DNA from: Nocardioides sp. Root140
GTDB taxonomy: Bacteria; Actinomycetota; Actinomycetes; Propionibacteriales; Nocardioidaceae
Assembly (NCBI RefSeq): GCF_001426745.1
Contig: NZ_LMFI01000001.1
Coordinates: 782,000-845,999, forward strand
Reading direction: 5' to 3'
DNA: 64,000 nt
This document shows, in pieces, positions 34,818 to 43,816 of the stretch (within the stretch, counting starts at the first letter, position 1; each line of letters opens with the position of its first letter). The position numbers and the translations under genes were made by a program. The notes beneath the pieces were generated by a model that worked only from the letters and a program-made list of their open reading frames with translations, searched no databases and was not told the origin of the DNA.

Positions 34818-36101
34818 ATGCAGGCCAAGACCCGCCGCGTGGCCATCATCGGTGGCAATCGCATCCCCTTCGCCCGCTCCAACACGGTCTACGCCGAGGC
34901 CTCCAACCAGGAGATGCTGACGGCGGCCGTCGACGGCCTGGTCGAGCGCTTCGGCCTCGAGGGCGAGCAGCTCGGCATGGTCGTCGGTGGCGCCGTGATC
35001 AAGCACTCGCGCGACTTCAACCTCGTGCGCGAGGTGGTGCTCGGCTCCAAGCTCAGCGCCCGTACGCCGGCCGTCGACATGCAGATCGCCTGCGGCACCG
35101 GCCTCCAGGCCGTGATCACCGTGGCGAACCTGATCGCCCTGGGCCAGATCGACTCCGCCATCGCCGGCGGCTCGGACACCACGTCCGACGCCCCGATCGC
35201 GATCAGCGAGAAGCTGCGCAAGAAGCTGATCCAGGTCAACCAGCAGCGCGACACCAAGGACAAGCTCAAGAAGCTGCTCGCGATCCGTCCCGGCGACATC
35301 GGCATCCTGCCGCCGGCCAACATCGAGCCGCGCACGGGCCTGTCGATGGGCGACCACCAGGCGATCACCGCCCTCGAGTGGGGCGTCACCCGCGAGGCCC
35401 AGGACGAGCTGGCCGCCGCCTCGCACCAGAACCTCGCCCGGGCCTGGGACGAAGGCTTCATGGACGACCTGGTCACCCCGTTCCGCGGTGTCGAGCGCGA
35501 CAACCACATGCGCCCCGACTCGACGGTCGAGAAGCTGGCCAAGCTCAAGCCGGTGTTCGGCAAGGGCGAGGCCGCCACGATGACCGCCGGCAACTCGACC
35601 CCGCTCAGCGACGGCGCCTCCGCCGTGCTCCTGGCCTCGGAGGACTGGGCCAAGGAGCACGACCTCCCCGTGCTGGCCTACATCACCGCCTACGAGACCT
35701 CGGCGGTCGACTACGTCGGCGGCGACGAGGGCCTGCTGATGGCGCCGGCGTACGCCGTCTCCGACATGCTCGAGCGCGAGGGCCTGACCCTCCAGGACTT
35801 CGACTACTACGAGATCCACGAGGCCTTCGCGGCCCAGGTGCTCTCGACGCTGAAGGCCTGGGAGGACCCGGTGTTCTGCAAGGAGCGCCTCGGTCGCGAC
35901 AAGCCCCTCGGTGCCATCGACCGCAGCAAGCTCAACGTCAACGGCTCCTCGCTGGCGGCGGCGCACCCGTTCGCCGCGACCGGCGGACGCATCGTGCCGG
36001 TGCTCGCGAAGCTGCTCGCGCAGAAGGGCTCGGGTCGCGGCCTGATCTCGATCTGCGCCGCGGGCGGCCAGGGCGTCGTGGCGATCCTCGAGCGCCCCTG
36101 A
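34818..36101 (+). CDS. fadA2: Acetyl-CoA C-acetyltransferase / 3-ketoacyl-CoA thiolase
   Basis: A 427-residue thiolase that cuts 3-ketoacyl-CoA or joins two acetyl-CoA. Active-site Cys is in QIACGTGLQAV; NVNGSSLAAAHPFAATGGR, HEAFAAQ and the C-terminal SICAAGGQGVVAIL give the other catalytic His and Cys. ATG 34818 has AGGAG upstream; the frame to 34785 adds residues that include the site itself. Equivalent to Rv0243 (fadA2), next to HMW FabG and HtdX. Symbol by position and similarity. Confidence 0.92.
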   Translation: MQAKTRRVAIIGGNRIPFARSNTVYAEASNQEMLTAAVDGLVERFGLEGEQLGMVVGGAVIKHSRDFNLVREVVLGSKLSARTPAVDMQIACGTGLQAVITVANLIALGQIDSAIAGGSDTTSDAPIAISEKLRKKLIQVNQQRDTKDKLKKLLAIRPGDIGILPPANIEPRTGLSMGDHQAITALEWGVTREAQDELAAASHQNLARAWDEGFMDDLVTPFRGVERDNHMRPDSTVEKLAKLKPVFGKGEAATMTAGNSTPLSDGASAVLLASEDWAKEHDLPVLAYITAYETSAVDYVGGDEGLLMAPAYAVSDMLEREGLTLQDFDYYEIHEAFAAQVLSTLKAWEDPVFCKERLGRDKPLGAIDRSKLNVNGSSLAAAHPFAATGGRIVPVLAKLLAQKGSGRGLISICAAGGQGVVAILERP

Positions 36102-36127
36102 TCGCACCACTCGTCACGCGCAACGGG

Positions 36128-36151
36128 CGCCGACCTCCTCGGAGGTCGGCG
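36128..36151 (+). terminator. fadA2 terminator hairpin
   Basis: CGCCGACCTCC (36128-36138) pairs perfectly with GGAGGTCGGCG (36141-36151) around 2 nt, 27 nt after the stop. The first 21-nt repeat begins at the last base of the hairpin. Confidence 0.8.
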
Positions 36152-36238
36152 ACCCGTCGTTTGTTCGAGGTGACCCGTCGTTTGTTCGGAGGGCCGACCC
36201 GAACTGGCGACAGGTCGACCGGAACCGGCGACGGGTCA
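36151..36238. repeat. Convergent 21-nt GACCCGTCG repeats, second locus
   Basis: Plus strand: GACCCGTCG plus TTTGTTCGAGGT at 36151-36171 and GACCCGTCG plus TTTGTTCGGAGG at 36172-36192. Minus strand: GACCCGTCG plus CCGGTTCCGGTC at 36237-36217 and GACCTGTCG plus CCAGTTCGGGTC at 36216-36196. The TetR stop codon TGA runs into the first minus unit. Same period and layout as the array at 5699. Confidence 0.85.
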
Positions 36239-36931
36239 GCGAGTGGGGCAGCCGGCCAGTGCCAGGCTGGTGTCGACGAGGTACTGGCGCACCTGCACGA
36301 CCGAGATCGGCGCGATGGTGGGGATGCCGGGGGCCAGTTCCTTGATCAGCATGCCCACGCGGGCCAGCTGGAGGGCGCCGAAGCCGGTCGCGTACATGTG
36401 GTTGGCCAGCAGGCTGGTGTCCTCGACCGCGAAGGTGCCCTCGGCGACGCCCTCGTCGAGGGTCGAGCTGAGCATGGCCAGGCACGCCGCGATGCCGCGC
36501 CCGAGCCGGAACAGGGCCGACTCGCTGATCTCGTCGAGGAGCTCGGGGCCGGGGCGGCGCATCAGCGCCTGCGCGCAGTCGACGAACGCGGGGTACTCGA
36601 TGCCGTAGTCGACGAACGCCTCGACCAGGGCCACGAGGCGGTCACGCGGGGTGCCGCCGGCGTCCATCACCGCCTGCATCCGGTCACGCAGCTCGTCGAG
36701 GTAGCCGACCAGGGTCAGCGCGAAGAGCTCCTCCTTGCCGGAGAAGTGGCGGTAGAGGATGGCCCGGTTGGTGCCGACGGTCTTGGCGATCTCGTCGATG
36801 TGCACGTCGCGGACGCCGCGCTCGTCGAACAGCGCTCGGGTGGCGGCCAGGATCTCCGCCTCGCGACGGCGCCGTCGGGTTGCCGCCGCCGTACGTCGTG
36901 GCTCGGCCTGCTTGGTCTTTCCGTCGCTCAT
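36236..36931 (-). CDS. TetR-family transcriptional regulator
   Basis: A 231-residue dimeric repressor. The N-terminal HTH (about residues 24-70) reads ILAATRALFDERGVRDVHID then EIAKTVGTNRAILYRHFSGK; the rest is a helical ligand domain. It sits beside the thiolase/FabG/MaoC cluster and probably responds to an acyl-CoA or lipid. A TAGACT box 6 nt before ATG 36931 suggests a leaderless mRNA, and an operator-like 11-mer just upstream is shared with the fabG/fadA promoter. Confidence 0.9.
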   Translation of the reverse strand: MSDGKTKQAEPRRTAAATRRRRREAEILAATRALFDERGVRDVHIDEIAKTVGTNRAILYRHFSGKEELFALTLVGYLDELRDRMQAVMDAGGTPRDRLVALVEAFVDYGIEYPAFVDCAQALMRRPGPELLDEISESALFRLGRGIAACLAMLSSTLDEGVAEGTFAVEDTSLLANHMYATGFGALQLARVGMLIKELAPGIPTIAPISVVQVRQYLVDTSLALAGCPTR

Positions 36932-36937
36932 GGGATG

Positions 36938-36959
36938 AGTCTAGACGTAGGTGTAACTC
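36938..36959 (-). promoter_or_regulatory. TetR gene promoter and candidate operator
   Basis: Minus-strand TAGACT (36943-36938) is 6 nt before ATG 36931. The 11-mer AGGTGTAACTC (plus strand 36949-36959) lies just upstream of it, in the -35 to -10 zone, and is repeated in the fabG/fadA divergent promoter. Confidence 0.5.
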
Positions 36960-37032
36960 CCTGTCGCACACTCTGTTGACGGATGTCTCGTTTCGTCGGT
37001 CGGCGTACGCCGTCGGTGTCGGGACCGCGCGA

Positions 37033-37038
37033 TACGTT
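37033..37038 (+). promoter_or_regulatory. -10 box of leaderless glycosylase promoter
   Basis: TACGTT ends 6 nt before GTG 37045 and decides that start over upstream in-frame codons. Confidence 0.45.
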
Positions 37039-37044
37039 GAGCCC

Positions 37045-37950
37045 GTGCAGCAACGTCTCTGGCGGCCCGACTGGCCGTGCCCGGTCGGGCAGATCCTCGG
37101 TGCCAACCGGCGCGGCCCGGGCGATCCGACGTACCGCGTCGACGACGACGGCTCGCACTGGCGCGGCATCCGTACGCCGGAAGGTGTCGGCGCGCTCCGC
37201 GTCGTCACACGTGCCGCGGCCGGTGAGGTCGAGGCCACGGCGTGGGGGCCCGGCGCCGGCTGGCTCCTGGAGCGCCTGCCCGCGATGCTCGGCGCCGACG
37301 ACGACTGGACCGGCTTCGAGGCACGCCATCCCGTCGTGGAGCAAGCGTGGCGCAACCACCCGCACTGGCGCATCGGCCGCACGGGACTGGTGCTCGAGGC
37401 GTTGGTGCCGGCCGTCATCGAGCAGAAGGTCACCGGCCAGGAGGCCTTCCTCGGGTTCCGGCGACTCGTGCGGCGGTACGGCGAGCGTGCGCCCGGCCCG
37501 CACCCCGACCTCTGGGTGCAGCCCGACGCGGCAACCCTGACCACCGTGCCGTCGTGGGAGTGGCTGGCCATGCGTATCGACGGTGCCCGGTCCCGCACTC
37601 TCGTCGGCGCCGCGCGTGTGGCGGGCTCCCTGGAGCGCACCACTGGGGTCGACCATCCCGAGGCCGACCGTCGCCTGCGGTCGTTGCCGGGGGTCGGCGT
37701 CTGGACCAGTGCGGAGACCCGGGTGCGCGCGCACGGCGACCCCGACGCGGTGAGCTTCGGCGACTACCACGTGGCCAAGGACGTCGGCTGGGCCCTGACC
37801 GGTCAGCCCGTCGACGACACGGGGCTCGCCGAGATCCTTCAGAACTGGCCCGGGCATCGCTACCGTGTGCAGGCACTTCTCGGGCTCGACGCGATCCGTC
37901 GACCGCGACGTGGACCGCGAATGGCGCCTCGCACCCATTTACCTGGATAG
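37045..37950 (+). CDS. AlkA-type DNA glycosylase (HhH-GPD)
   Basis: A 301-residue base-excision repair glycosylase of the AlkA/3-methyladenine type. The helix-hairpin-helix and catalytic Asp region reads LPGVGVWTSAETRVRAHGD and then VSFGDYHVAKDVG, with Asp of GDYH as the likely catalytic residue. EALVPAVIEQKVTGQEA is the preceding conserved helix. The N-terminal third is diverged. GTG 37045 is set by the TACGTT box; the frame from 36880 would run back over the TetR start. Confidence 0.85.
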   Translation: MQQRLWRPDWPCPVGQILGANRRGPGDPTYRVDDDGSHWRGIRTPEGVGALRVVTRAAAGEVEATAWGPGAGWLLERLPAMLGADDDWTGFEARHPVVEQAWRNHPHWRIGRTGLVLEALVPAVIEQKVTGQEAFLGFRRLVRRYGERAPGPHPDLWVQPDAATLTTVPSWEWLAMRIDGARSRTLVGAARVAGSLERTTGVDHPEADRRLRSLPGVGVWTSAETRVRAHGDPDAVSFGDYHVAKDVGWALTGQPVDDTGLAEILQNWPGHRYRVQALLGLDAIRRPRRGPRMAPRTHLPG

Positions 37951-38061
37951 CCATGCTGTCAAGTAGTGAGACTCAAGTAGACCTCGTGTCCACCTTGGCG
38001 TAACTTCGTGGCCGCACCACGCGTTTGGTTCAACAACGGTGACTTCAGAGAGCGGGAATCC

Positions 38062-38907
38062 ATGGCTTCGCAGGCGGGTGGCTGGGTGGCTGGCACATTG
38101 CCGGCACGAATCGCCAGTGACCTGGGTGGTCGAATCCGCAAGGGGATCGAGACCGCCGGAGCGATGATCGTGCTCGCCATCGAGGCGTCGGTCAGCGCCG
38201 CCGTGGACATCGTCAGCCGGAAGTTCTCGTGGTCGGAGTTCCTCCTCCAGGCCTGGTTCATGGCCAGGGTGTCGGTGCTGCCGACCATCCTGGTGGCGAT
38301 CCCGTTCGGCATCATCGTCTCGATCCAGGTCGGCGGCGTCGCGGCCCAGATCGGCGCCCAGTCGTTCAGTGGCGCGGTCAACGGCATCGGCGTGCTCCGC
38401 CAAGGCGCACCCCTGGTCACCTCGATCATGATCGCCGGCGCGGTCGGTGCCGCGATCACCTCCGACCTCGGTGCCCGCACGATCCGCGAAGAGGTCGACG
38501 CGCTCAAGGTCATGGGCATCAACCCGGTGCAGCGCCTCGTCGCGCCCCGCGTCGTGGCCGCACTCGTGGTCGCCTTCTTCCTCAACATCATCGTCGCCTC
38601 GACCTCGATCATCACCGGCTACATCCTCAACGTCGGCGGTGGTCAGGTCAGCTCGGGCACCTACATCGCCGCGTTCGTCTCCTTCGCGCAACCGACCGAC
38701 CTCTTCCTCGCCAGCTTCAAGGCCCTCATCTTCGGGTTCATCGCCACGATCGTGGCCTGTCACAAGGGGCTCACCGCCAGTGGCGGCGCCAAGGGCGTGG
38801 CCGATGCGGTGAACGAGGCCGTCGTCATCAGCGTCATCTCACTGGCCGTGGTCAACGTCGCGCTGACCCAGGCCTACGTCATGTTGGCCCCGGCCAGGAT
38901 CGCGTGA
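38062..38907 (+). CDS. YrbEA-type permease subunit, first MCE operon
   Basis: A 281-residue MlaE/YrbE permease with about five helices; it pairs with the next gene to form the membrane core of an MCE lipid importer. The coupling motif REEVDALKVMGINP (EExDAL at 143-148) is clear. ATG 38062 follows a weak purine-rich site; GTG 38008 would add 18 residues and is a second choice. The operon's ATPase (MceG/Mkl) is not in the window. The 37951-38061 leader holds a CAAGTAG direct repeat (37968 and 37984) but no KstR-like site. Confidence 0.9.
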   Translation: MASQAGGWVAGTLPARIASDLGGRIRKGIETAGAMIVLAIEASVSAAVDIVSRKFSWSEFLLQAWFMARVSVLPTILVAIPFGIIVSIQVGGVAAQIGAQSFSGAVNGIGVLRQGAPLVTSIMIAGAVGAAITSDLGARTIREEVDALKVMGINPVQRLVAPRVVAALVVAFFLNIIVASTSIITGYILNVGGGQVSSGTYIAAFVSFAQPTDLFLASFKALIFGFIATIVACHKGLTASGGAKGVADAVNEAVVISVISLAVVNVALTQAYVMLAPARIA

Positions 38908-38917
38908 GGCGGGCACG

Positions 38918-39724
38918 ATGACCGGAGTGCAAAGCGCCCTCGCGCGGTTCAGCGACTTCATCTGGTTCACCTGGACGACGTTCAGGGGAACCCGCTTCAC
39001 GCTCCAGCGCTACTACAAGGAAGTGCTCCGCCAGCTCGCCGACATCAGCTGGGGCTCCGGCGCCCTGCTCGTCGGCGGCGGCACCGTCGGCGTGATGATC
39101 CTGCTGTCGCTCTCCGCGGGCACCTCGCTCGGCATCGAGGGCTTCAACGGCCTCGAGATCATGGGTCTGGCGCCGCTCACCGGGTTCGTCAGCGCCGGCG
39201 TCAACACGCGCGAGCTCGCACCGCTGGTAGCCGCCCTCGCCCTCGGGGGCCAGGTGGGCTGCCGCTTCACCGCCCAGATCGGTTCGATGCGCATCTCCGA
39301 GGAGATCGACGCCCTCGAGGTCATGGCCGTGGAGCCGATGCGCTACCTGGTCACCACCCGGGTGCTGGCCTGCATGTTCGCGATCCTGCCGCTCTACCTG
39401 ATCGGCCTGCTCGGTGCGTACGCCGCCTCGGAGGCCTCCGTCGTCCTGATCTTCAACCAGTCGCGCGGCACCTACGAGCACTACTTCTTCTCGTTCATCG
39501 ACGGACGTGACGTCTTCCTCTCCATCGTCAAGATCGTCATCTTCGCCACCCTGGTCGCGCTGATCCACTGCTGGTTCGGCTTCCGGGCCAGCGCGGGACC
39601 ACAGGGTGTCGGTGAGGCGACCGGTCGGGCCATCCGCTGCAGCATCGTCGTCGTGGTGCTGGTCGACATGCTCTTGACGCTGGTGTTCTGGGGATCTGAT
39701 CCCGGCTTCAGGGTGGCGGGCTGA
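38918..39724 (+). CDS. YrbEB-type permease subunit, first MCE operon
   Basis: A 268-residue MlaE/YrbE permease, partner of the previous gene. NTRELAPLVAALALGGQVGC and RISEEIDALEVMAVEP (EExDAL 128-133) are conserved. The start is 10 nt after the YrbEA stop; its own stop TGA overlaps the mceA ATG by one base. Confidence 0.92.
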   Translation: MTGVQSALARFSDFIWFTWTTFRGTRFTLQRYYKEVLRQLADISWGSGALLVGGGTVGVMILLSLSAGTSLGIEGFNGLEIMGLAPLTGFVSAGVNTRELAPLVAALALGGQVGCRFTAQIGSMRISEEIDALEVMAVEPMRYLVTTRVLACMFAILPLYLIGLLGAYAASEASVVLIFNQSRGTYEHYFFSFIDGRDVFLSIVKIVIFATLVALIHCWFGFRASAGPQGVGEATGRAIRCSIVVVVLVDMLLTLVFWGSDPGFRVAG

Positions 39725-40749
39725 TGAGCGCCCCGGCATCCGTGCGTACCCAGGCCCTGCGCGGCGGTATCTTCCTCGTCGTACTCGCCGTCGCGGTGGG
39801 CCTGCTCCTGGCCAACGCATTCGGCAAGTTCGACGAGACCGTGCCGGCCACTGCCCAGCTCGACACCGCCGGCGGCGCCCTCGAGATCGGCGCCGAGGTC
39901 AAGCTCGACGGCATCGTGGTCGGCAAGGTCGATGCGATCGAGCCCGCACCCAGGGGTGTCGAGGTCAGCATGCAGTTCGACCCCGAGCAGGCCAAGAAGG
40001 TGCCGGGCAACGCCACCGTCCGGGTGCTCCCCGTCAGCATCTTCGGTGCGGCGTACGTCGAGCTGCTGCGGCCCACCGCACCCAGGGGTGTCGTCACCGC
40101 CAACGCCGCGCTGAAGCAGGACGCCTCGGCCGAGACGATCGAGCTGGGCGACCTCCTCGAGGAGACCCAGGCACTCGTCGACGCCCTCGGCCCGGCCGAG
40201 CTGGCCACCATGCTCGAGACCTTCGCCTCCACGCTCGACGGCAAGGGCGACAACATCGGCACCATGATCGAGACCGCGAACCGTGCCGTGTCACGTATCG
40301 AGCCCTACATGCCGCTGATCCGCCAGGACATCCGGTTGGCCACCGTGGTGATGTCGACGTTCTCGCGCATCACACCGAACCTCTTCACGGCGCTCGACGG
40401 CGTGATGGCCGCCGGTCAGACCCTGGTCGACATGGAGAAGGAGTTCCAGTCAGTGCTTGCCGGACTGACCGACGTCAGCACGACCGTCGACCACGTTGTG
40501 ACCAACAACCGGGAAGCGTTGCAGACCGGCCTGCCGTACCTCCGCCGTACCCTCCACGCCCTCTACCTCGGGCGCGGCGACATCCCGGCGCTCTTCGCGG
40601 CGGTGATCGCCCTGGCCGACAACGGTGGCAAGGCCTTCTCCTACGGCCCGTTCATGCGCATCGACGCCAACCTCCGCCTCGCTCCCGAGGACGGCTACGG
40701 CCCCGGTGACTGCCCGACCTACGCCGGCCTCCGTGGCCGGGGCTGCTGA
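39724..40749 (+). CDS. MceA-type protein, first MCE operon
   Basis: A 341-residue MCE subunit: transmembrane anchor (about 14-31), MCE domain (about 40-115; GAEVKLDGIVVGKVDAIEP is the core beta hairpin), then a long helical domain. Six such subunits should form a hexameric tunnel for lipid from the outer layer to the permease. Shorter than the MceA of the second operon (449 residues) because the C-terminal tail is short; it ends RGRGC. Confidence 0.9.
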   Translation: MSAPASVRTQALRGGIFLVVLAVAVGLLLANAFGKFDETVPATAQLDTAGGALEIGAEVKLDGIVVGKVDAIEPAPRGVEVSMQFDPEQAKKVPGNATVRVLPVSIFGAAYVELLRPTAPRGVVTANAALKQDASAETIELGDLLEETQALVDALGPAELATMLETFASTLDGKGDNIGTMIETANRAVSRIEPYMPLIRQDIRLATVVMSTFSRITPNLFTALDGVMAAGQTLVDMEKEFQSVLAGLTDVSTTVDHVVTNNREALQTGLPYLRRTLHALYLGRGDIPALFAAVIALADNGGKAFSYGPFMRIDANLRLAPEDGYGPGDCPTYAGLRGRGC

Positions 40750-40761
40750 GGAGGGCCCGCG

Positions 40762-41769
40762 ATGAAGACGATTGCCATCAAGTTCGGCCTCTTCGGCCTC
40801 GTGTCGATCCTGCTGTTCGTCGGGCTCTACAACACGATGACGAACAAGGTCAACGGCGACTCCAAGACCCTCTACGCCGCGTTCACGAACGTCAGCGGGC
40901 TGCGGGCCGGTGACGACGTACGCATCTCCGGGGTCAAGGTCGGCCGCGTCGAGAACGTGACGGTCAAGGACAACACGCTCGCCAAGGTCGAGTTCACCGT
41001 GCAGGACAGCCAGAAGGTCAGCGACACCACGCGCGTGGTCATGCGCTACCAGAACCTGCTCGGGCAGAAGTACCTCGCCCTGACACCCGGTGCACAGCCC
41101 GGCACGCCCTTGAAGGACGGCGACGAGATCGGGCTCAACCGCACCCGTCCCGGCTTCGACCTCACCGCGCTGCTCAACGGCTTCGAACCGCTCTTCAACG
41201 TGCTCTCGCCCAAGGACCTGAACACCCTGGCCTCCAACATCGTCTCGGTGTTGCAGGGGGAGTCCGGCAGCGTCGAGTCGCTCATGGCCGAGACCGGCGA
41301 GCTCACCTCGTTCCTGGCCGACAAGGACCAGGTCTTCGGCGAGGTCGTGGAGAACCTCACGCCGGTGGTCGACAACCTGGCCGCGAACTCCGACCAGTTC
41401 GACACCGCCCTGGTCGAGCTGCGCAAGCTGGTGACCGAGCTCAACAAGGGCAGTGGCAACTTCTTCGGGGCCCTCGACAACATCGGCACCAACCTCGACT
41501 CGACGACCGACCTGGTCAACGACCTGCGGCCGACGATCGAGGCCGACATCCGTTCACTTCGGCGCCTGGGCGCCACCATCACGAGGGGCACGCCGGTCAT
41601 CGAGAACGCCTTCGACGCCCTGCCCCAGCTGGTCGGCGCCTTCGTGCGCTCGCAGTCCTACGGCGCCAACCTGCAGGTCTACAACTGCAAGTTCGGCATC
41701 AAGCTGCTGGGTGAGAACACGACCTGGATCGGTGGCCAGAACGGCCCGTTCTCGGAGGCCTGCCGATGA
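40762..41769 (+). CDS. MceB-type protein, first MCE operon
   Basis: A 335-residue MCE subunit with N-terminal helix (about 6-24), MCE domain with LRAGDDVRISGVKVGRVENV (about 48-67) and LLGQKYLALTPG, then coiled helices. The C-terminus has NLQVYNCKFGIKLLG and the pair of Cys common to MceB. Starts 12 nt after mceA and overlaps mceC by 4 nt. Confidence 0.92.
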   Translation: MKTIAIKFGLFGLVSILLFVGLYNTMTNKVNGDSKTLYAAFTNVSGLRAGDDVRISGVKVGRVENVTVKDNTLAKVEFTVQDSQKVSDTTRVVMRYQNLLGQKYLALTPGAQPGTPLKDGDEIGLNRTRPGFDLTALLNGFEPLFNVLSPKDLNTLASNIVSVLQGESGSVESLMAETGELTSFLADKDQVFGEVVENLTPVVDNLAANSDQFDTALVELRKLVTELNKGSGNFFGALDNIGTNLDSTTDLVNDLRPTIEADIRSLRRLGATITRGTPVIENAFDALPQLVGAFVRSQSYGANLQVYNCKFGIKLLGENTTWIGGQNGPFSEACR

Positions 41770-42743
41770 ACTTCGCGAAGACACCCGAGAGCTACCGCAG
41801 GATCGGCCTGATGGGCGCGGGGGTCCTGGCGATCCTCGCCGCCCTGATCATGGCGACCACGATCTTCCCGTTCGGCGCGAACACCTACACCGCCGAGCTC
41901 GAGCACACCGCCGGCCTGCGCGTCGGTGAAGAGGTCCAGGTGGCCGGAGTCGGCGTCGGTGAGATCCGCAAGATCGAGCTCGACGGGCAACACGTCCAGA
42001 TCGAGTTCACCGTCGACAAGGACATCGAGCTCGGAAAGGCGACCACCGCCGAGGTGAAGGTGGCCACCCTGCTCGGCACCCACTTCCTGCTGCTGTCACC
42101 GTCCGGCAAGGGCGAGCTCTCCCACGAGCACATCCCGCTGTCCCAGACCCACGTGCCGTTCAACCTCCAGGACGTCATCAACCAGACCGGCGACCTCTCC
42201 CAGAAGCTGGACGTCGACACCATCCGGACGGCGCTCAACACGGTGGCCAGGACGATGGACCAGTCGAGCGAGGAGTTCCTGCCTGCGCTGCGCGGCATCT
42301 CCGACCTCTCCGAGATGTTCGCCAACCGCTCCGACGACCTCGGCACGCTGCTCGAGTCGACGAGCACGTTCAGCGAGCAGCTGGCCAACAGCAGTGACGA
42401 CATCACGGTGCTGATGAAGCAGGCCAACGTGCTGCTGACCGAGCTGGTCTCCAGGCGGCAGGCGATCCACAACCTGCTCGTCGACCTCCGGGCGATCGGC
42501 ACGCAGCTGAGCAGCCTGATGAAGGAGAACCGCGACGAGATCGGGCCGATGCTCGACAACCTGAACAACACCATCCAGCTGCTCACCAGGAACCACGAGA
42601 AGCTGGGCCAGGTCGCCGACCTGCTGGGACCGACGGCGCGCTACTTCGCCAACAGCACCGGCTCGGGGTCCTGGCTCGACCAGTACATGCCCGGTGCCAC
42701 GCCGGACACCATCCGGTGCCGCATCGAAGGGAAGTGCAACTGA
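41766..42743 (+). CDS. MceC-type protein, first MCE operon
   Basis: A 325-residue MCE subunit: anchor helix (about 12-34), MCE domain (LRVGEEVQVAGVGVGEIRKI), LLGTHFLLLSPSG, then a helical region. C-terminus ends in RCRIEGKCN with two cysteines. Coupled to both neighbours (ATGA with mceB, TGATG with mceD). Confidence 0.92.
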   Translation: MNFAKTPESYRRIGLMGAGVLAILAALIMATTIFPFGANTYTAELEHTAGLRVGEEVQVAGVGVGEIRKIELDGQHVQIEFTVDKDIELGKATTAEVKVATLLGTHFLLLSPSGKGELSHEHIPLSQTHVPFNLQDVINQTGDLSQKLDVDTIRTALNTVARTMDQSSEEFLPALRGISDLSEMFANRSDDLGTLLESTSTFSEQLANSSDDITVLMKQANVLLTELVSRRQAIHNLLVDLRAIGTQLSSLMKENRDEIGPMLDNLNNTIQLLTRNHEKLGQVADLLGPTARYFANSTGSGSWLDQYMPGATPDTIRCRIEGKCN

Positions 42744-43816
42744 TGCAGGCATCTCTCGGACGCTCCCTGCGGCTGCTGGCCATGCTGCTCGCCCTCACGG
42801 TGGGGCTCACCGGCTGTGGACCTTTCGGCAAGGACAAGACCACGATCACGGTCCAGCTCACCAACAGCGCGGGGCTCTTCGTCGGCAACGACGTGGGCGT
42901 CCTCGGCGTCCCGGTCGGAGAGGTCACCAAGATCGAGCCCCACGGTGACCGGGTCGACGTCACCCTCGAGCTCGACCCCGACGTCAAGATCCCGGCCGAC
43001 GCGGGCGCCGTCATCGTTTCAAGGTCGATGGCCACCGACCGGTACGTCGAGCTCACCCCGGCGTACAAGTCCGGACCGGTGATGAAGACCGGCGCCACCA
43101 TCGACCAGGAGCAGACCCGCACCCCCGTCGAGTGGGACGAGCTGCTCGACTCCATCGACGTCCTGGCGGAGGGCCTGAACGGCAAGGGCAAGAACGCCAA
43201 GCCGCTCAAGCGGCTGCTCGACAAGACGGCCAACACCCTCGACGGCAACGGCAAGCAGATCCGCCGCACGATCACCAACCTGGTCAACGGCACCGGGGCC
43301 TTCGCCGAGCACAGCGACGCCTTCGCCACCACTTTGGGCAACCTCGACACCCTCACGGCGGCGATCGCCAAGAACGACAAGGTGGCCCGCCGCTTCATCA
43401 ACAACGTCTCGGCCGGCACCAACCTCGTCCGCGACGAGCGGATCAACCTGCAGACCGCGGTCGACAGCCTCAGCGAGACGATCAGCCTGCTCGCCGTCTT
43501 CGTCAAGCACCACAAGGGCGACATGCGCACGGCGGTGCTGAACATCGAGGACCTCTCGCAGCGCATCCTCAAGCACAAGGGCTCCCTCAGCGAGCTGCTC
43601 GAGGTCATGCCGGTGGCGATGGAGAACCTCGGCCGCGCGATCAACGACCAGAAGCGGCTCGACATCCGGCTTCCCGTCGAGCTGCTGCTCCCGGGCACCG
43701 AGGTCGTGCACGCACTCTGTGGCCTGATCCCGGGTCCGCTGTGCGAGGCCCTGTCCGGTGCCCAGGACCTGGGTTCCGTGATCGACATCCTGCTCGGCGG
43801 GGGGAGGAAGCCATGA
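42743..43816 (+). CDS. MceD-position protein with lipobox, first MCE operon
   Basis: A 357-residue MCE subunit. Unlike a usual MceD, its N-terminus is a lipoprotein signal: LAMLLALTVGLTGC (lipobox LTGC, Cys about residue 24). MCE domain: FVGNDVGVLGVPVGEVTKIE and STDRYVELTPAY-like text (ATDRYVELTPAY). ATG 42743 overlaps the mceC stop by one base. It means this operon has two lipoprotein candidates, at D and E. Confidence 0.9.
   Translation: MQASLGRSLRLLAMLLALTVGLTGCGPFGKDKTTITVQLTNSAGLFVGNDVGVLGVPVGEVTKIEPHGDRVDVTLELDPDVKIPADAGAVIVSRSMATDRYVELTPAYKSGPVMKTGATIDQEQTRTPVEWDELLDSIDVLAEGLNGKGKNAKPLKRLLDKTANTLDGNGKQIRRTITNLVNGTGAFAEHSDAFATTLGNLDTLTAAIAKNDKVARRFINNVSAGTNLVRDERINLQTAVDSLSETISLLAVFVKHHKGDMRTAVLNIEDLSQRILKHKGSLSELLEVMPVAMENLGRAINDQKRLDIRLPVELLLPGTEVVHALCGLIPGPLCEALSGAQDLGSVIDILLGGGRKP

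Noticed and set aside
37951..38061. KstR-like site for the first MCE operon
   Set aside because: No AACnnGTT dyad is present; only a CAAGTAG direct repeat and GGTTCAACAACGG, which does not fit.
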